A stretch of 22,642 nucleotides of DNA from Candidatus Bathyarchaeota archaeon (GCA_003601695.1 PIYH01000014.1:17365-40006), one strand, 5' to 3'; counted from the stretch's first letter, positions 1 to 7,248 are shown. Notes: a model not told the origin generated them from the sequence alone. A program made the numbers and translations.

Positions 1-315
1 AAAAAGAGATTGAAGGGTGATTATGGAAACCCAATAATCTACTATAAGGCAAAGGTGACAAAATCCGATATGGTGGAAGCTATCCTCAAAAAGATGGGTA
101 AGAATCTTCCCCAGCGTGACAGAGACCTACTTGATATGGATCTGGAAAGGCGTCTGAACAGGGGAAATTTATACATAAGACTTGACAAACAATCTGCTTA
201 TACAGAGAAGTATAAAATCTGTAATGCGGATCCGATCCATTTGAAGATTCATTTCAGAACCTCGAAGATTAACGAGATACGAAACATATGCAGAGAGCTA
301 GGGATGCTGCCTTGA
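1..315 (+). CDS. COG1325 exosome-associated RNA-binding protein, 5'-truncated
   Basis: This is the C-terminal part of an archaeal RNA-binding protein of the COG1325 'predicted exosome subunit' family. The reading frame is open to the left edge (aaa aag aga ttg), so the true start lies outside the window. Visible family features are the GDYGNPI motif near the start and the later RLDKQSAY segment, followed by a short beta-rich tail. The family is roughly 140 residues long, so about 40 residues are missing. In many archaea this gene sits with RNase P and exosome genes, and here rnp3 follows directly with overlapping stop and start (TTGA). A role in RNA processing is inferred from family and context; biochemical function is poorly known. 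Confidence 0.8.
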   Translation, partial: KKRLKGDYGNPIIYYKAKVTKSDMVEAILKKMGKNLPQRDRDLLDMDLERRLNRGNLYIRLDKQSAYTEKYKICNADPIHLKIHFRTSKINEIRNICRELGMLP

Positions 316-1049
316 AGTTCTTCATAGATCTCCATCTTTGTCCGAGCCTTGAAGACCAAAAAGAGACTGAACTTATGATTAGAAAATCCGCTGAGCTTGG
401 ATACAGAGCCGTCGGAATACCCTTACCCAAAGAAAACTATAAAGATGCAACAGAGAGGATTAGCGAGATATGCGATAAAACGGGCCTAGATTTCATTAGT
501 AGGATAGATCTGAAACCATCAAGTACTGCGGAGCTCCTCAAAGACCTGAGGCGTCTAAGAAGAAAGGTGGAGGTAATCTCCGTTAAATGCATGTCAAAAA
601 GCGTAGCTAGACAGGCTGCCAAGGATCACAGAGTTGATATTCTATCCTTCTCACCTTTAGATGTGAAAAAGAGATTCTTTGACTTGGCTGAGGCTGAGCT
701 AGCCTCTAAGACCCAAGTCTCATTTGAAATTGATATAGCCCCGCTGCTTTATCTTCAGGGATATCGTAGAATCCGCCTAATCTCAAAGCTTAGAGAAGAA
801 GTTTACATAGCGAAGAAGCGTGACGTTTCAATCATCATCTCCAGCGGAGCATCTGAACCGAAACTTCTGAGGAAACCGAAGGACCTCGTTTCCTTGGGAT
901 ACTTATTTGGACTAGATCCAGATAATGCTGAGAAAGCTTTATCAAAGAATCCCAGAGAGCTCATCGAACGGAATAGAAGGAAGCTCAGTTCAAACCACGT
1001 GGCCCCCGGCATATATGTTGTAAGGAGGGGGAAAGACTGCCCCAGCTGA
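312..1049 (+). CDS. rnp3: Ribonuclease P protein component 3 (Rpp30)
   Basis: Protein subunit of archaeal RNase P, which removes the 5' leader of precursor tRNAs; Rpp30 pairs with Pop5 to support the catalytic core of the RNA. The product has the PHP/TIM-barrel-like layout of Rpp30: an N-terminal FFIDLHLCPS strand, central alternating helices and strands (SVKCMSKSVARQAAKD, VDILSFSP), and a late IIISSGASEP strand followed by LGYLFGLD. I chose the TTG at 312, giving about 245 residues starting MKFFIDLHLC, because family members start right at this strand and because it overlaps the previous stop by four bases (TTGA). An in-frame ATG at 288 would add eight residues inside the upstream gene. It overlaps rnp2, its functional partner. 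Confidence 0.9.
   Translation: MKFFIDLHLCPSLEDQKETELMIRKSAELGYRAVGIPLPKENYKDATERISEICDKTGLDFISRIDLKPSSTAELLKDLRRLRRKVEVISVKCMSKSVARQAAKDHRVDILSFSPLDVKKRFFDLAEAELASKTQVSFEIDIAPLLYLQGYRRIRLISKLREEVYIAKKRDVSIIISSGASEPKLLRKPKDLVSLGYLFGLDPDNAEKALSKNPRELIERNRRKLSSNHVAPGIYVVRRGKDCPS
1024..1031 (+). promoter_or_regulatory. Strong Shine-Dalgarno run for rnp2
   Basis: GGAGGGGG within the 3' end of rnp3, five bases before a CTG codon at 1037. It is the best ribosome-binding site in this region and decides the choice of a CTG start for rnp2, since no standard start codon lies at a suitable distance in the Pop5 frame. Confidence 0.6.
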
Positions 1050-1369
1050 GAAGAAGATATATTGCTATTAAAGTTGAGAGCGACGGTGAAGTTAAGAAGG
1101 AAGACTTGTTCTACGCTGTTTGGAACAGCATTCTGAAACTCTTCGGAGAATACGGAGCGAGCCAGACAGACATAAGGCTGATAAAGTATAACCCGGAAAA
1201 AGGTCTCGCCGTGATAGGATGCTCACACAAAGCTCTACCCATGGTTAAGGCTTCGATCGCTTGTGTCACAAGGATAGGTCAAGAATCAGCTGCTCTTCAT
1301 GTTCAGCTAATTTCAGGAACACTAAGGTCTTTAAGAAGAAAACTATCGGAACAGGCTAAGAAAGAATAA
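1037..1369 (+). CDS. rnp2: Ribonuclease P protein component 2 (Pop5)
   Basis: Pop5 subunit of archaeal RNase P, partner of Rpp30 in the catalytic subcomplex. Only about 87 residues follow the first ATG/GTG/TTG in this frame (TTG at 1106), but the frame upstream encodes the family's characteristic first strand, RRYIAIKVESDGEV, so the gene must start earlier. No ATG, GTG or TTG is available there; a CTG at 1037 sits five bases after a strong Shine-Dalgarno run (GGAGGGGG, 1024-1031) and gives LPQLRRRYIAIK, about 110 residues, close to the usual size of roughly 110-120. A second CTG at 1046 is possible. The start lies inside the end of rnp3, implying translational coupling. The CTG start is inference; the gene identity is firm. 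Confidence 0.85.
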   Translation: MPQLRRRYIAIKVESDGEVKKEDLFYAVWNSILKLFGEYGASQTDIRLIKYNPEKGLAVIGCSHKALPMVKASIACVTRIGQESAALHVQLISGTLRSLRRKLSEQAKKE

Positions 1370-1400
1370 AAATTATATCGTTTCTTACTTACGAAAAACG

Positions 1401-2720
1401 TTAAGGAGTCAACCTGAATCTATCACGTGGAAAGAGCACAACTTCCCGTATGTTTTTTACTCCAGTAAGCATCATTACGAGCCTTTCTAGCCCTATAGCC
1501 CATCCTGCATGCGGAGGCATGCCATAATCGAATGTCTGAAGATGATACTTGAATGACTCGATAGGTAATCCTTGCTCCTTCAACCTCTTTATGAGAAGAT
1601 CCCTTTTATGTATTCGTGTTCCTCCCGAGGCTATTTCTATCCAGCTCCACATCAAGTCAAATCCTTCACTTATCCCCGGATCATCATCTCTAGGCTTGAT
1701 GTAAAAAGGCTTCAGCTTCGTTGGCCAGTCAGTTATAAAGTAGAAATATGGATGAATTTTACCTAAGATCCGATACGCCACTGTAGGTATATCCTTGCCC
1801 CATTCTATCTTCACATTTCTCTCATGAAGCTCCTCAATTACTCTATCATATGTCAGTCGTTTCATGGGAAGGCTGGGAAGGTCAACTTCATGCTTAAGTA
1901 TCCGCAGCTCTTCCCTACATTTTTCACGGACCACTTTGCAGACGTAATACATCAATTCCTCAGCTACCTTCATCACATCCTCCACTGTAGCGAAGGCTTC
2001 TTCTATATCGATTGAAGTGAACTCCGTTATATGACGTCTAGTATGCGACTTCTCAGCTCTATACGCAGGGCCTATCTCAAATACCTTTTCGAAATCTATT
2101 GTGAGTTCCTCCTTGTATAGCTGTGGACTCTGCGCTAGGAATGCTTCACGTTCAAAATAGACTATTGGAAATAAAGCTGCTCCACCCTCCGTAGCTGAGG
2201 CGATGATCTTAGGTGTATTTACTTCAAGGAAGCCCTTCCCCAAAAGAAAGTGCCGAGTTGCTTCAAGCGTAGTGTGACGAATCTTAAATATCGCCTGACT
2301 TCTATCAGTGCGGAGGTCCAATACCCGCGCATCTAGCCTAACGTCTATATCCGCGGGAGTCTTGCCCGTGACATCGATCGGTAACGGATGCTTTGCAACT
2401 CCAAGTATCCTTATCTCCTTAGGTATGATTTCAACTCCTCTTGGCGCCCTTTCCATTTTCCTAACAATTCCTTTAACAGCTATGCAGTCCTGTCTATGAA
2501 GAAGACCCGATTTTTTCAGGGTTTCTTTATCTACTATTGATTCGGGAATTGTGATCTGAACCTTACCTGATTTGTCTTGAAGAACTATGAACCTTATGCC
2601 TCCTAAGTCTCTAATGTCCCGTATCCACCCCATGACGATCACTTCTTCTCCATCGATGCTCGGAGTGACCTCTATAGTATAGTGGGATCGCCGCCAATCT
2701 CCGAGGTCATCAAGCTTCAT
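1401..2720 (-). CDS. aspS: Aspartyl-tRNA synthetase, archaeal type, probably non-discriminating
   Basis: Class IIb synthetase charging tRNA with aspartate. The N-terminal OB-fold anticodon-binding domain covers about residues 10-105 (MGWIRDIRDLGG at 30-41). The catalytic domain has the family segments TPKIIASATEGG, AQSPQLYKEEL, motif 2 (FEIGPAYRAEKSHTRRH) and motif 3 (GWAIGLERLVMML), ending FPRDRFRLTP as in archaeal AspRS. At 439 residues it matches the family. In discriminating archaeal enzymes a Trp and a Lys in the OB fold restrict the enzyme to tRNA-Asp; here the matching positions appear to be Arg34 and Pro93. Pro at the second site is what non-discriminating enzymes carry, so it may also make Asp-tRNA-Asn for GatCAB. 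It starts 28 bases after the NusA-like gene and probably shares its transcript. Confidence 0.95.
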   Translation of the reverse strand: MKLDDLGDWRRSHYTIEVTPSIDGEEVIVMGWIRDIRDLGGIRFIVLQDKSGKVQITIPESIVDKETLKKSGLLHRQDCIAVKGIVRKMERAPRGVEIIPKEIRILGVAKHPLPIDVTGKTPADIDVRLDARVLDLRTDRSQAIFKIRHTTLEATRHFLLGKGFLEVNTPKIIASATEGGAALFPIVYFEREAFLAQSPQLYKEELTIDFEKVFEIGPAYRAEKSHTRRHITEFTSIDIEEAFATVEDVMKVAEELMYYVCKVVREKCREELRILKHEVDLPSLPMKRLTYDRVIEELHERNVKIEWGKDIPTVAYRILGKIHPYFYFITDWPTKLKPFYIKPRDDDPGISEGFDLMWSWIEIASGGTRIHKRDLLIKRLKEQGLPIESFKYHLQTFDYGMPPHAGWAIGLERLVMMLTGVKNIREVVLFPRDRFRLTP

Positions 2721-2748
2721 TAATAGTACACCGTGACAGTTTCACACG

Positions 2749-3252
2749 TTAGGTTGTAAATTCAATCCTAAGAACTAAACCTTTCGCTTTCTTTGCAATA
2801 TTCTTTAATGCTTCTATATATTTCGTGTTTTTCTTTTTTCCCTTCAGGATCACCCTCGTCTCAGTTGTCCCATCTGGAAGCCATATGTGATTTATGGTTA
2901 GAATATCCATGGGGGCGAAGAGATCCTCTAGGAACTTTCTTTCATCGGATTGATACTCCAAAACCCTAACTATCTTCCCTGTCTTCTGCTCCAAGGCCTT
3001 AATTATTTTCCCCCCATAACTTAGAATACGGGGGATATCACCCCGTCCGACAAAGATTGCTAAGACATCCCCGGACTCGATAGACTTGTGAAAAAATACA
3101 TCCTGAAGTGAGGGATATTCTCCCTCCAGAGAAAGAAGAAATCTACCTATCTCTATATCCAGCTGGGAGACCTTCCCACTCTCAACTTTCCTTCTACACT
3201 TCGAACATAGGATTCCACTTCTTAAGCAGAATTGGCATAGCTCCGTTTTCAC
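2749..3252 (-). CDS. NusA-like KH-domain RNA-binding protein with N-terminal zinc ribbon
   Basis: A conserved archaeal RNA-binding protein related to NusA KH domains. The N-terminus has a zinc ribbon with CxxC pairs at C6/C9 and C16/C19. Residues about 75-115 form a KH-like unit (AIFVGRGDIPRILSYGGKII); its GxxG loop is degenerate (SYGG). A conserved segment follows (FLEDLFAPMDILTINHIWLPDG), and the chain ends LRIEFTT. The 167-residue length suits the family. The GTG start is preceded by GGAGGGG about ten bases upstream. A role in transcription or translation-linked RNA binding is inferred from the family; the direct substrate is unknown. It lies just upstream of aspS and downstream of Alba on the same strand. 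Confidence 0.8.
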   Translation of the reverse strand: MKTELCQFCLRSGILCSKCRRKVESGKVSQLDIEIGRFLLSLEGEYPSLQDVFFHKSIESGDVLAIFVGRGDIPRILSYGGKIIKALEQKTGKIVRVLEYQSDERKFLEDLFAPMDILTINHIWLPDGTTETRVILKGKKKNTKYIEALKNIAKKAKGLVLRIEFTT

Positions 3253-3311
3253 CTATTCCAGACCCCTCCAAAATAAAGGAGGTAAGGACAGTTTTAAAGT
3301 ATACGCTGACC

Positions 3312-3587
3312 TTAACGTGTCAAAGTTATCTCTATAGTGCTGACATTCGTTGATGCTTCGCTCTCTTTGCCCTTAAGCTCCTCAGTGCCAATAGTGATCT
3401 TTCCCACCTTCACGTCGGGTAGGAATCTACGTCTAGCGATCTCCGCGACATCTACCGCCCGGCTTATCGCTCTTCCTCTAGCCTTAATGCTAACTTCCTT
3501 AGCTCCACTGTGGAACAGCGTTATGCACGCTAGGACATAGTTCATCACTGGTTTTCGACCGATCAAAACAGAGTTACTCTCCGCCAT
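3312..3587 (-). CDS. albA: Alba, DNA/RNA-binding chromatin protein
   Basis: Small dimeric chromatin and RNA-binding protein of archaea. The 91-residue sequence has the classical Alba core: SVLIGRKPVMNYVLACITLF, then KARGRAISRAVDVAEIARRRFLPDV, and the C-terminal strand STIEITLTR. The lysine pair that contacts nucleic acid in Sulfolobus Alba (Lys16-Lys17) corresponds to Arg11-Lys12 here; Lys16 is the residue known to be acetylated, so regulation by acetylation at that site would not apply, although arginine keeps the charge. The ATG is preceded by a good GGTGAG site. It may form the first gene of a leftward unit with the NusA-like gene and aspS, 59 bases downstream. Confidence 0.96.
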   Translation of the reverse strand: MAESNSVLIGRKPVMNYVLACITLFHSGAKEVSIKARGRAISRAVDVAEIARRRFLPDVKVGKITIGTEELKGKESEASTNVSTIEITLTR

Positions 3588-3700
3588 TTCTCACCGCCTC
3601 ACTCCTTAATTTCATGTCTTTGTGAAGTTATTGCTTTATTATCCTCAATAAATATCTTACGGTAGGATGGGTCAGCCTCTAAATATTTCTAAAACCAAAA

Positions 3701-3710
3701 CAAATATATC
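3701..3710 (+). promoter_or_regulatory. Probable TATA box for L40e
   Basis: CAAATATATC, preceded by purines (AAAACC) that could serve as a BRE. An archaeal start about 27 bases after the centre would be near 3733, leaving a leader of about 30 bases before the ATG at 3764. It is inferred from composition and spacing only. Confidence 0.4.
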
Positions 3711-3763
3711 TTATTACATTAAAGCTCGAAGAATGATGTTAAATTTCCAGAAGGTTGCGGAAA

Positions 3764-3925
3764 ATGCCAGTTATGGATCCTATAAAAAGAAGTATAGCGC
3801 AGAAGAAGAGGCTCTTCATAAAAATATGTAGAGAATGCGGAGCTAGGAATGCGCCTACCGCTAAGAAGTGTAGAAGATGCAGAAGCTATAATCTGCGGTG
3901 GAAGAAAAGGGAAAAATCTCGATAA
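3764..3925 (+). CDS. rpl40e: 50S ribosomal protein L40e
   Basis: A 53-residue zinc-ribbon protein of the large ribosomal subunit, here without a ubiquitin fusion as is normal in archaea. The start MPVMDPIKRSIAQKKRLFIK, the two CxxC pairs (C22/C25 and C36/C39) within ICRECGARN and KCRRCRSYNLR, and the basic tail match archaeal L40e closely. The gene is below common ORF length cut-offs. It is transcribed alone, from a TATA-like element near 3701-3710, and its stop lies two bases from the end of the convergent regulator gene, so the two transcripts probably overlap at their 3' ends. Confidence 0.93.
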   Translation: MPVMDPIKRSIAQKKRLFIKICRECGARNAPTAKKCRRCRSYNLRWKKREKSR

Positions 3926-3927
3926 AT

Positions 3928-4794
3928 TTAGAGTTGTAAAATAACCTCTACGTGGCAACCTTCAGGCATCTTGATCTTTTCTCTCCAAGAGTCGCCTACA
4001 GCTATCAAACTGAAGATCCCGGAAACCTCAGCCTTAGCCTTCTTTACAAGGTTTACTAATGCAGATTGAACGTCTCCCGTCTTTATCACATCATCAACTA
4101 TCAGTACGCTGTCATATATCCTTAGAATTTCCACCTCGTATCCTCTTAAGGGATCTCCACCTTTAAGATAAGATTTGTATCCTCTATTTTTCCACCGTCT
4201 TACTGCTTCCAGAGCTTCTCTTTCAGTTCGATATTTCTCCCTTATCTTCTTCTGCTTCCTTATTGCATTTCTCGGCACAAAAAAAGTCATCGTACAACCT
4301 GACTCGCCTAGGATACATGTCTCCTCAAGGAAAGCTGAGACTCCTACCTCTTTCATAGGTTTCGCGATGACGAGATTCACACCTAAAATTTTAGCGATCA
4401 GCGTTGCCAATGGAATTCCATCTACAGCAGCTGTTAGAACCTTCGTTATTCTTTTGCCAGCAAACTTGGCGATAGCATAGTTCGCGGCTTGATTAAGTAG
4501 TTCTATATCACCGATTACTGATGTATTATCGAAGAATCCAGAATCATTCCATTTTAATCTTCTTTTAATCTCTTCTTCAAGGTTAATGATTCTCAAAAGA
4601 ACATTCCATATTTCCCGAGCTCTCTCACTATTAGGTAAGACATGTCCTTTAACATATCTGCTCAAAACGGTTACTGGAAGATTAATCTCTTCCTGAAGCC
4701 TCTTATAGGTGTATCTCTTCTTCGCCATCCTAAGAAGCTCAACAGTTGCAAGACGAAATCTTAAATCTTCGGCGCGCGTGGCCATTTTCATCAC
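3928..4794 (-). CDS. GfcR-like HTH/phosphoribosyltransferase transcriptional regulator
   Basis: A predicted DNA-binding regulator that uses a phosphoribosyltransferase (PRT) fold as ligand sensor, as in archaeal GfcR/PurR-type proteins. Residues about 15-65 are a helix-turn-helix (KRLQEEINLPVTVLSRYVKG). The PRT fold follows, with VLTAAVDGIPLATLIAK (about 119-135) and the PRPP-binding motif VLIVDDVIKTGD at 230-241. Between these lies a long charged, Lys/Arg-rich stretch (about 175-220) that makes the protein 288 residues, larger than the 200-odd residues of compact homologues. The start could be GTG 4794, ATG 4791 or ATG 4785. The ligand (PRPP or a nucleotide) and target genes are unknown; catalysis is not expected. 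Confidence 0.8.
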   Translation of the reverse strand: MMKMATRAEDLRFRLATVELLRMAKKRYTYKRLQEEINLPVTVLSRYVKGHVLPNSERAREIWNVLLRIINLEEEIKRRLKWNDSGFFDNTSVIGDIELLNQAANYAIAKFAGKRITKVLTAAVDGIPLATLIAKILGVNLVIAKPMKEVGVSAFLEETCILGESGCTMTFFVPRNAIRKQKKIREKYRTEREALEAVRRWKNRGYKSYLKGGDPLRGYEVEILRIYDSVLIVDDVIKTGDVQSALVNLVKKAKAEVSGIFSLIAVGDSWREKIKMPEGCHVEVILQL

Positions 4795-4851
4795 TTAACA
4801 ATAACCTAAAAGTGTTTATTCACATTTTTTTACACAGAAATATATCACTTT

Positions 4852-4986
4852 CTATCCTTTAGATTTCAGTAAAATGTACATTTTTCTGCCCTTTAAGATT
4901 TTTTTAGCGTGCCTGGGATTTTTGGCCCCAACTATCATACGAAAGTTTCCCTTCATCCATGGGAATATAAGATTTAGCCATCTCAA
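4852..4986 (-). CDS. Possible 44-residue basic protein (uncertain)
   Basis: A short minus-strand frame upstream of the GfcR-like gene. From a TTG at 4986 it encodes 44 residues, with an internal Met at residue 11 followed by GNFRMIVGAKNPRHAKKILKG, and a Lys-rich end. The residue mix (many Lys, NPRHAKKIL) is more protein-like than most chance frames in this AT-rich gap, but I recognise no family and there is no clear ribosome-binding site. If real, it would be 57 bases upstream of the regulator on the same strand. Low confidence. Confidence 0.2.
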   Translation of the reverse strand: MRWLNLIFPWMKGNFRMIVGAKNPRHAKKILKGRKMYILLKSKG

Positions 4987-5085
4987 GCCGTACTTTCATC
5001 CAATTTTTCACATAGCGAATGAAATAAGACCTTATTAAAAATAGTCTAGAACACAAAAAGGCAATCTAATATATCCAAACTTGTT

Positions 5086-5415
5086 ATGTCGGATGATGCA
5101 AAGGAGAAGGTCTCAGAGGAGCATCTAAATAGCGGAGAGTATTTCGGATATGTTAGAGATGCTTATGTCTCTTCGGTTATTGCTTCATCGCTATTGGATC
5201 TAAGCATTTATACTCAACTATATTTTAGTCTCGACTTTATCTCTTGCATACAGCCTATTCGTCAAATGACTAAAAAAGCCAAGAAAAAGATGACGGCGAG
5301 AGAACAGAAGACATCTTTTAAGAAAAGCGGGCTCCATATACAATTTATTGATTGTAAATTATATAATGGGAGAGATTATGAACAAATTCCTCAGCATAAT
5401 TTATATCAAGAATAA
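5086..5415 (+). CDS. Hypothetical small ORF, possibly decayed
   Basis: I do not recognise this 109-residue product. The first 40 residues (MSDDAKEKVSEEHLNSGEYF, then GYVRDAYVSSVIASSLL) look like a normal acidic N-terminus, but the rest is poor in helical logic and rich in Gln, Lys and Tyr. In another frame, just downstream of the change in character, a hydrophobic run reads NYILVSTLSLAYSLFVK before a stop, so the original protein may have ended in a membrane segment and suffered a frameshift. It lies 42 bases upstream of moaA on the same strand. It could be a real small gene, a pseudogene or chance. Confidence 0.3.
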   Translation: MSDDAKEKVSEEHLNSGEYFGYVRDAYVSSVIASSLLDLSIYTQLYFSLDFISCIQPIRQMTKKAKKKMTAREQKTSFKKSGLHIQFIDCKLYNGRDYEQIPQHNLYQE

Positions 5416-5457
5416 CGAGTAATTTTCTTTGCCAAGTTCTAAAAAGCGGGAATCGTA

Positions 5458-6372
5458 ATGCTTAAAGACCCTTATGGAAGACCGCTTAAGAGTATTCGAG
5501 TATCAGTTACGCAGAGATGCAACCTAAAATGTTTCTATTGCCACCGAGAGGGAGAGGATCCTTCATGGAAAGACGAGATGACTCCTAACGAGATGCAAAA
5601 GATAATTTCCGTAGCATCTTCATTTAATATCGGAAAGGTAAAATTAACTGGTGGAGAGCCTCTTATTCGAAAGGACATAGTAGAAATAGTTGAAAAGATT
5701 CATAGCATTCCCGGAGTGAAGGAAGTTTCGATGACAACTAATGGAACTCTATTATCTAAATACGCTTATGACTTGAAGAAAGCTGGTTTAGCTAGAGTGA
5801 ACGTGAGCCTAGACACGTTAATTAAGGAAAAGTATTGGCAAATTACGGGCGTCGACGCATTTGATTCAGTAGTATCCGGAATACTGGAGGCTAGGGATGT
5901 GGGGCTTAATCCAGTGAAGGTTAACATGGTACTACTTAAAGGATTAAATGAAGACGAAGTATCTAGGATGATAGATTTCACCAAGAGAAATAAAATTATC
6001 CTGCAAATAATCGAGTTTGAATATCCATATGAAAACGAGACATATAGAAAGTATCATTTGAGCCCTGATGCAGTTGAAGAGTTGTTAGCAAAGATCTCAG
6101 AAAGAGTAACTATCCGGGAAATGCATCACAGGAAACGATATCATCTATCCGGAGGAGGGGAAGTTGAAGTCGTAAGGCCAATGCATAATACCGAATTCTG
6201 CCGCTACTGTAATAGGATACGCTTAACTTCCAATGGTAAGCTTAAGCCATGTCTCTTTAGAAATGATAATCTAGTTGACATTGTTGGGCCGCTGAGGAAA
6301 GGAGCAACGGATGATGAATTGAAAAAATTATTTTTGGAGGCTGTTAAACGTAGAGAACCATATTTCAAATAA
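5458..6372 (+). CDS. moaA: GTP 3',8-cyclase (molybdenum/tungsten cofactor synthesis)
   Basis: Radical SAM enzyme that turns GTP into 3',8-cyclo-GTP, the first step of molybdopterin synthesis. The N-terminal [4Fe-4S] motif CNLKCFYC (C21, C25, C28) is followed by the SAM-binding KLTGGEPL (62-69). The second cluster, which binds GTP, is made by C248, C251 and C265 in the segment from FCRYCNRIRLTSNGKLKPC. At 304 residues it is the size of archaeal MoaA. The chain ends RREPYFK without the GlyGly tail found in bacterial and human enzymes. No other cofactor-synthesis gene is visible nearby. In this lineage the cofactor may serve tungsten enzymes; that is inference. Confidence 0.94.
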   Translation: MLKDPYGRPLKSIRVSVTQRCNLKCFYCHREGEDPSWKDEMTPNEMQKIISVASSFNIGKVKLTGGEPLIRKDIVEIVEKIHSIPGVKEVSMTTNGTLLSKYAYDLKKAGLARVNVSLDTLIKEKYWQITGVDAFDSVVSGILEARDVGLNPVKVNMVLLKGLNEDEVSRMIDFTKRNKIILQIIEFEYPYENETYRKYHLSPDAVEELLAKISERVTIREMHHRKRYHLSGGGEVEVVRPMHNTEFCRYCNRIRLTSNGKLKPCLFRNDNLVDIVGPLRKGATDDELKKLFLEAVKRREPYFK

Positions 6373-6467
6373 AACTGCGTTTCGAAAAAGATTTAATTCT
6401 GAGAGAAGTGGAAATAAAAAGGGCTGAAACAAGAATTAATGCATATGAAAAAGGATGATTACTGCAT

Positions 6468-7082
6468 TTAATATTCCGCTTGGGATTCGGTTTCCCAAGA
6501 AGATTCATTAGCGTCATAAGCACGAGTCTCCGCATCCATTTTAGATTCTTCTGGTGTAGAAACTGCAGAGGTGTGCTCTGAAAGTTCAGTTGATACTTTC
6601 TGCTCCTCTGCCGATGATTCTCCACGCTCAAATGCTTCTTCTTGTTCCGTTGACGACTTCTCGGCTTCAACCGGCTTCGTCTCCTCAGCCGCTTTAACAA
6701 TGGGACCCTGAAGAGCATCCCGTATATCATTTAATTCTCGTTTCGTAGCTTCCAACCCTAGTAGGATAGCTTTGTTCTCTTTTTCGTAAGTCTCATCATC
6801 AACATCTCCAGCGGCATGGTGAATCTCTAGACTTGCAAGGAGCAGCTCAAGCGAACTTAGCTGACTCTCTAGTTCTTGAGCCCTCGTCGTCATCTTCTCC
6901 TTAAGTTTTGTGAGATTATTCTCTAACTCAGAAATCGCCCTGTCAAGCTCAGATTTTAGATAGTCATAGGTTGATTGTGATATTTTCTTCTCAACGAAGA
7001 TATCATCAAGAGCTTTCTTCTTCTTCTGTGTTACCTCAAGTTCTTTATTAATCAACTCGAAGGAGTACTTCCACAAACTCAA
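6468..7082 (-). CDS. Coiled-coil protein with long acidic Ser/Glu-rich tail
   Basis: An uncharacterised 204-residue protein. Residues 1-125 are predicted to be almost all helix with heptad character (LDRAISELENNLTKLKEKM, LESQLSSLELLLASLE), including the hairpin-like turn AAGDVDDETYEKE. From about residue 130 the chain becomes low-complexity and acidic (repeated Ser-Ala-Glu-Glu, Thr, Pro), likely disordered and exposed. There is no signal peptide or membrane segment, so it is probably cytoplasmic. The start is TTG. Helical hairpins of this type occur in CdvA- and ESCRT-like proteins, but I see no PRC-barrel or MIM motif to support that assignment. It converges with moaA and is divergent from padR. 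Confidence 0.65.
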   Translation of the reverse strand: MSLWKYSFELINKELEVTQKKKKALDDIFVEKKISQSTYDYLKSELDRAISELENNLTKLKEKMTTRAQELESQLSSLELLLASLEIHHAAGDVDDETYEKENKAILLGLEATKRELNDIRDALQGPIVKAAEETKPVEAEKSSTEQEEAFERGESSAEEQKVSTELSEHTSAVSTPEESKMDAETRAYDANESSWETESQAEY

Positions 7083-7224
7083 ATTTTAACACCTGCAGAA
7101 TTTTTTTATGTTTAGAAAGATAACTTTTATCAACATGCATGAATATATTAATATAACATGAAGAATTTCGAAATCTATCTTTATTGATATAAAATTGATT
7201 ATGTATGACTCTCAATCAAAAAAT

Positions 7225-7248
7225 TTATATATGTTCATACATATATAA
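7225..7248. promoter_or_regulatory. Palindromic operator over the padR TATA box
   Basis: A perfect inverted repeat with ten-base arms, TTATATATGT and ACATATATAA, separated by TCAT. The left arm contains a TATA box (TTTATATA, 7224-7231); 27 bases after its centre lies about 7255, next to the ATG at 7257, so the transcript should be almost leaderless. PadR proteins bind such palindromes as dimers, so occupation would block TBP/TFB access: probable negative autoregulation. The palindrome and spacing are seen; binding is inferred. Confidence 0.65.

Noticed and set aside
4805..4835. GTGT...ACAC inverted repeat upstream of the GfcR-like gene
   Set aside because: Only four matching bases at each end and an imperfect A/T interior; too weak for an operator call.
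6365..6730. Minus-strand ORF rich in Arg/Lys/Leu
   Set aside because: It overlaps the tail of the coiled-coil gene in another frame; its Arg/Lys-rich composition mirrors the GA-rich tail codons.
7144..7155. Palindrome TATATTAATATA between the coiled-coil gene and padR
   Set aside because: Twelve bases of pure A/T palindrome are expected by chance in this AT-rich gap; it could be part of a promoter but has no further support.
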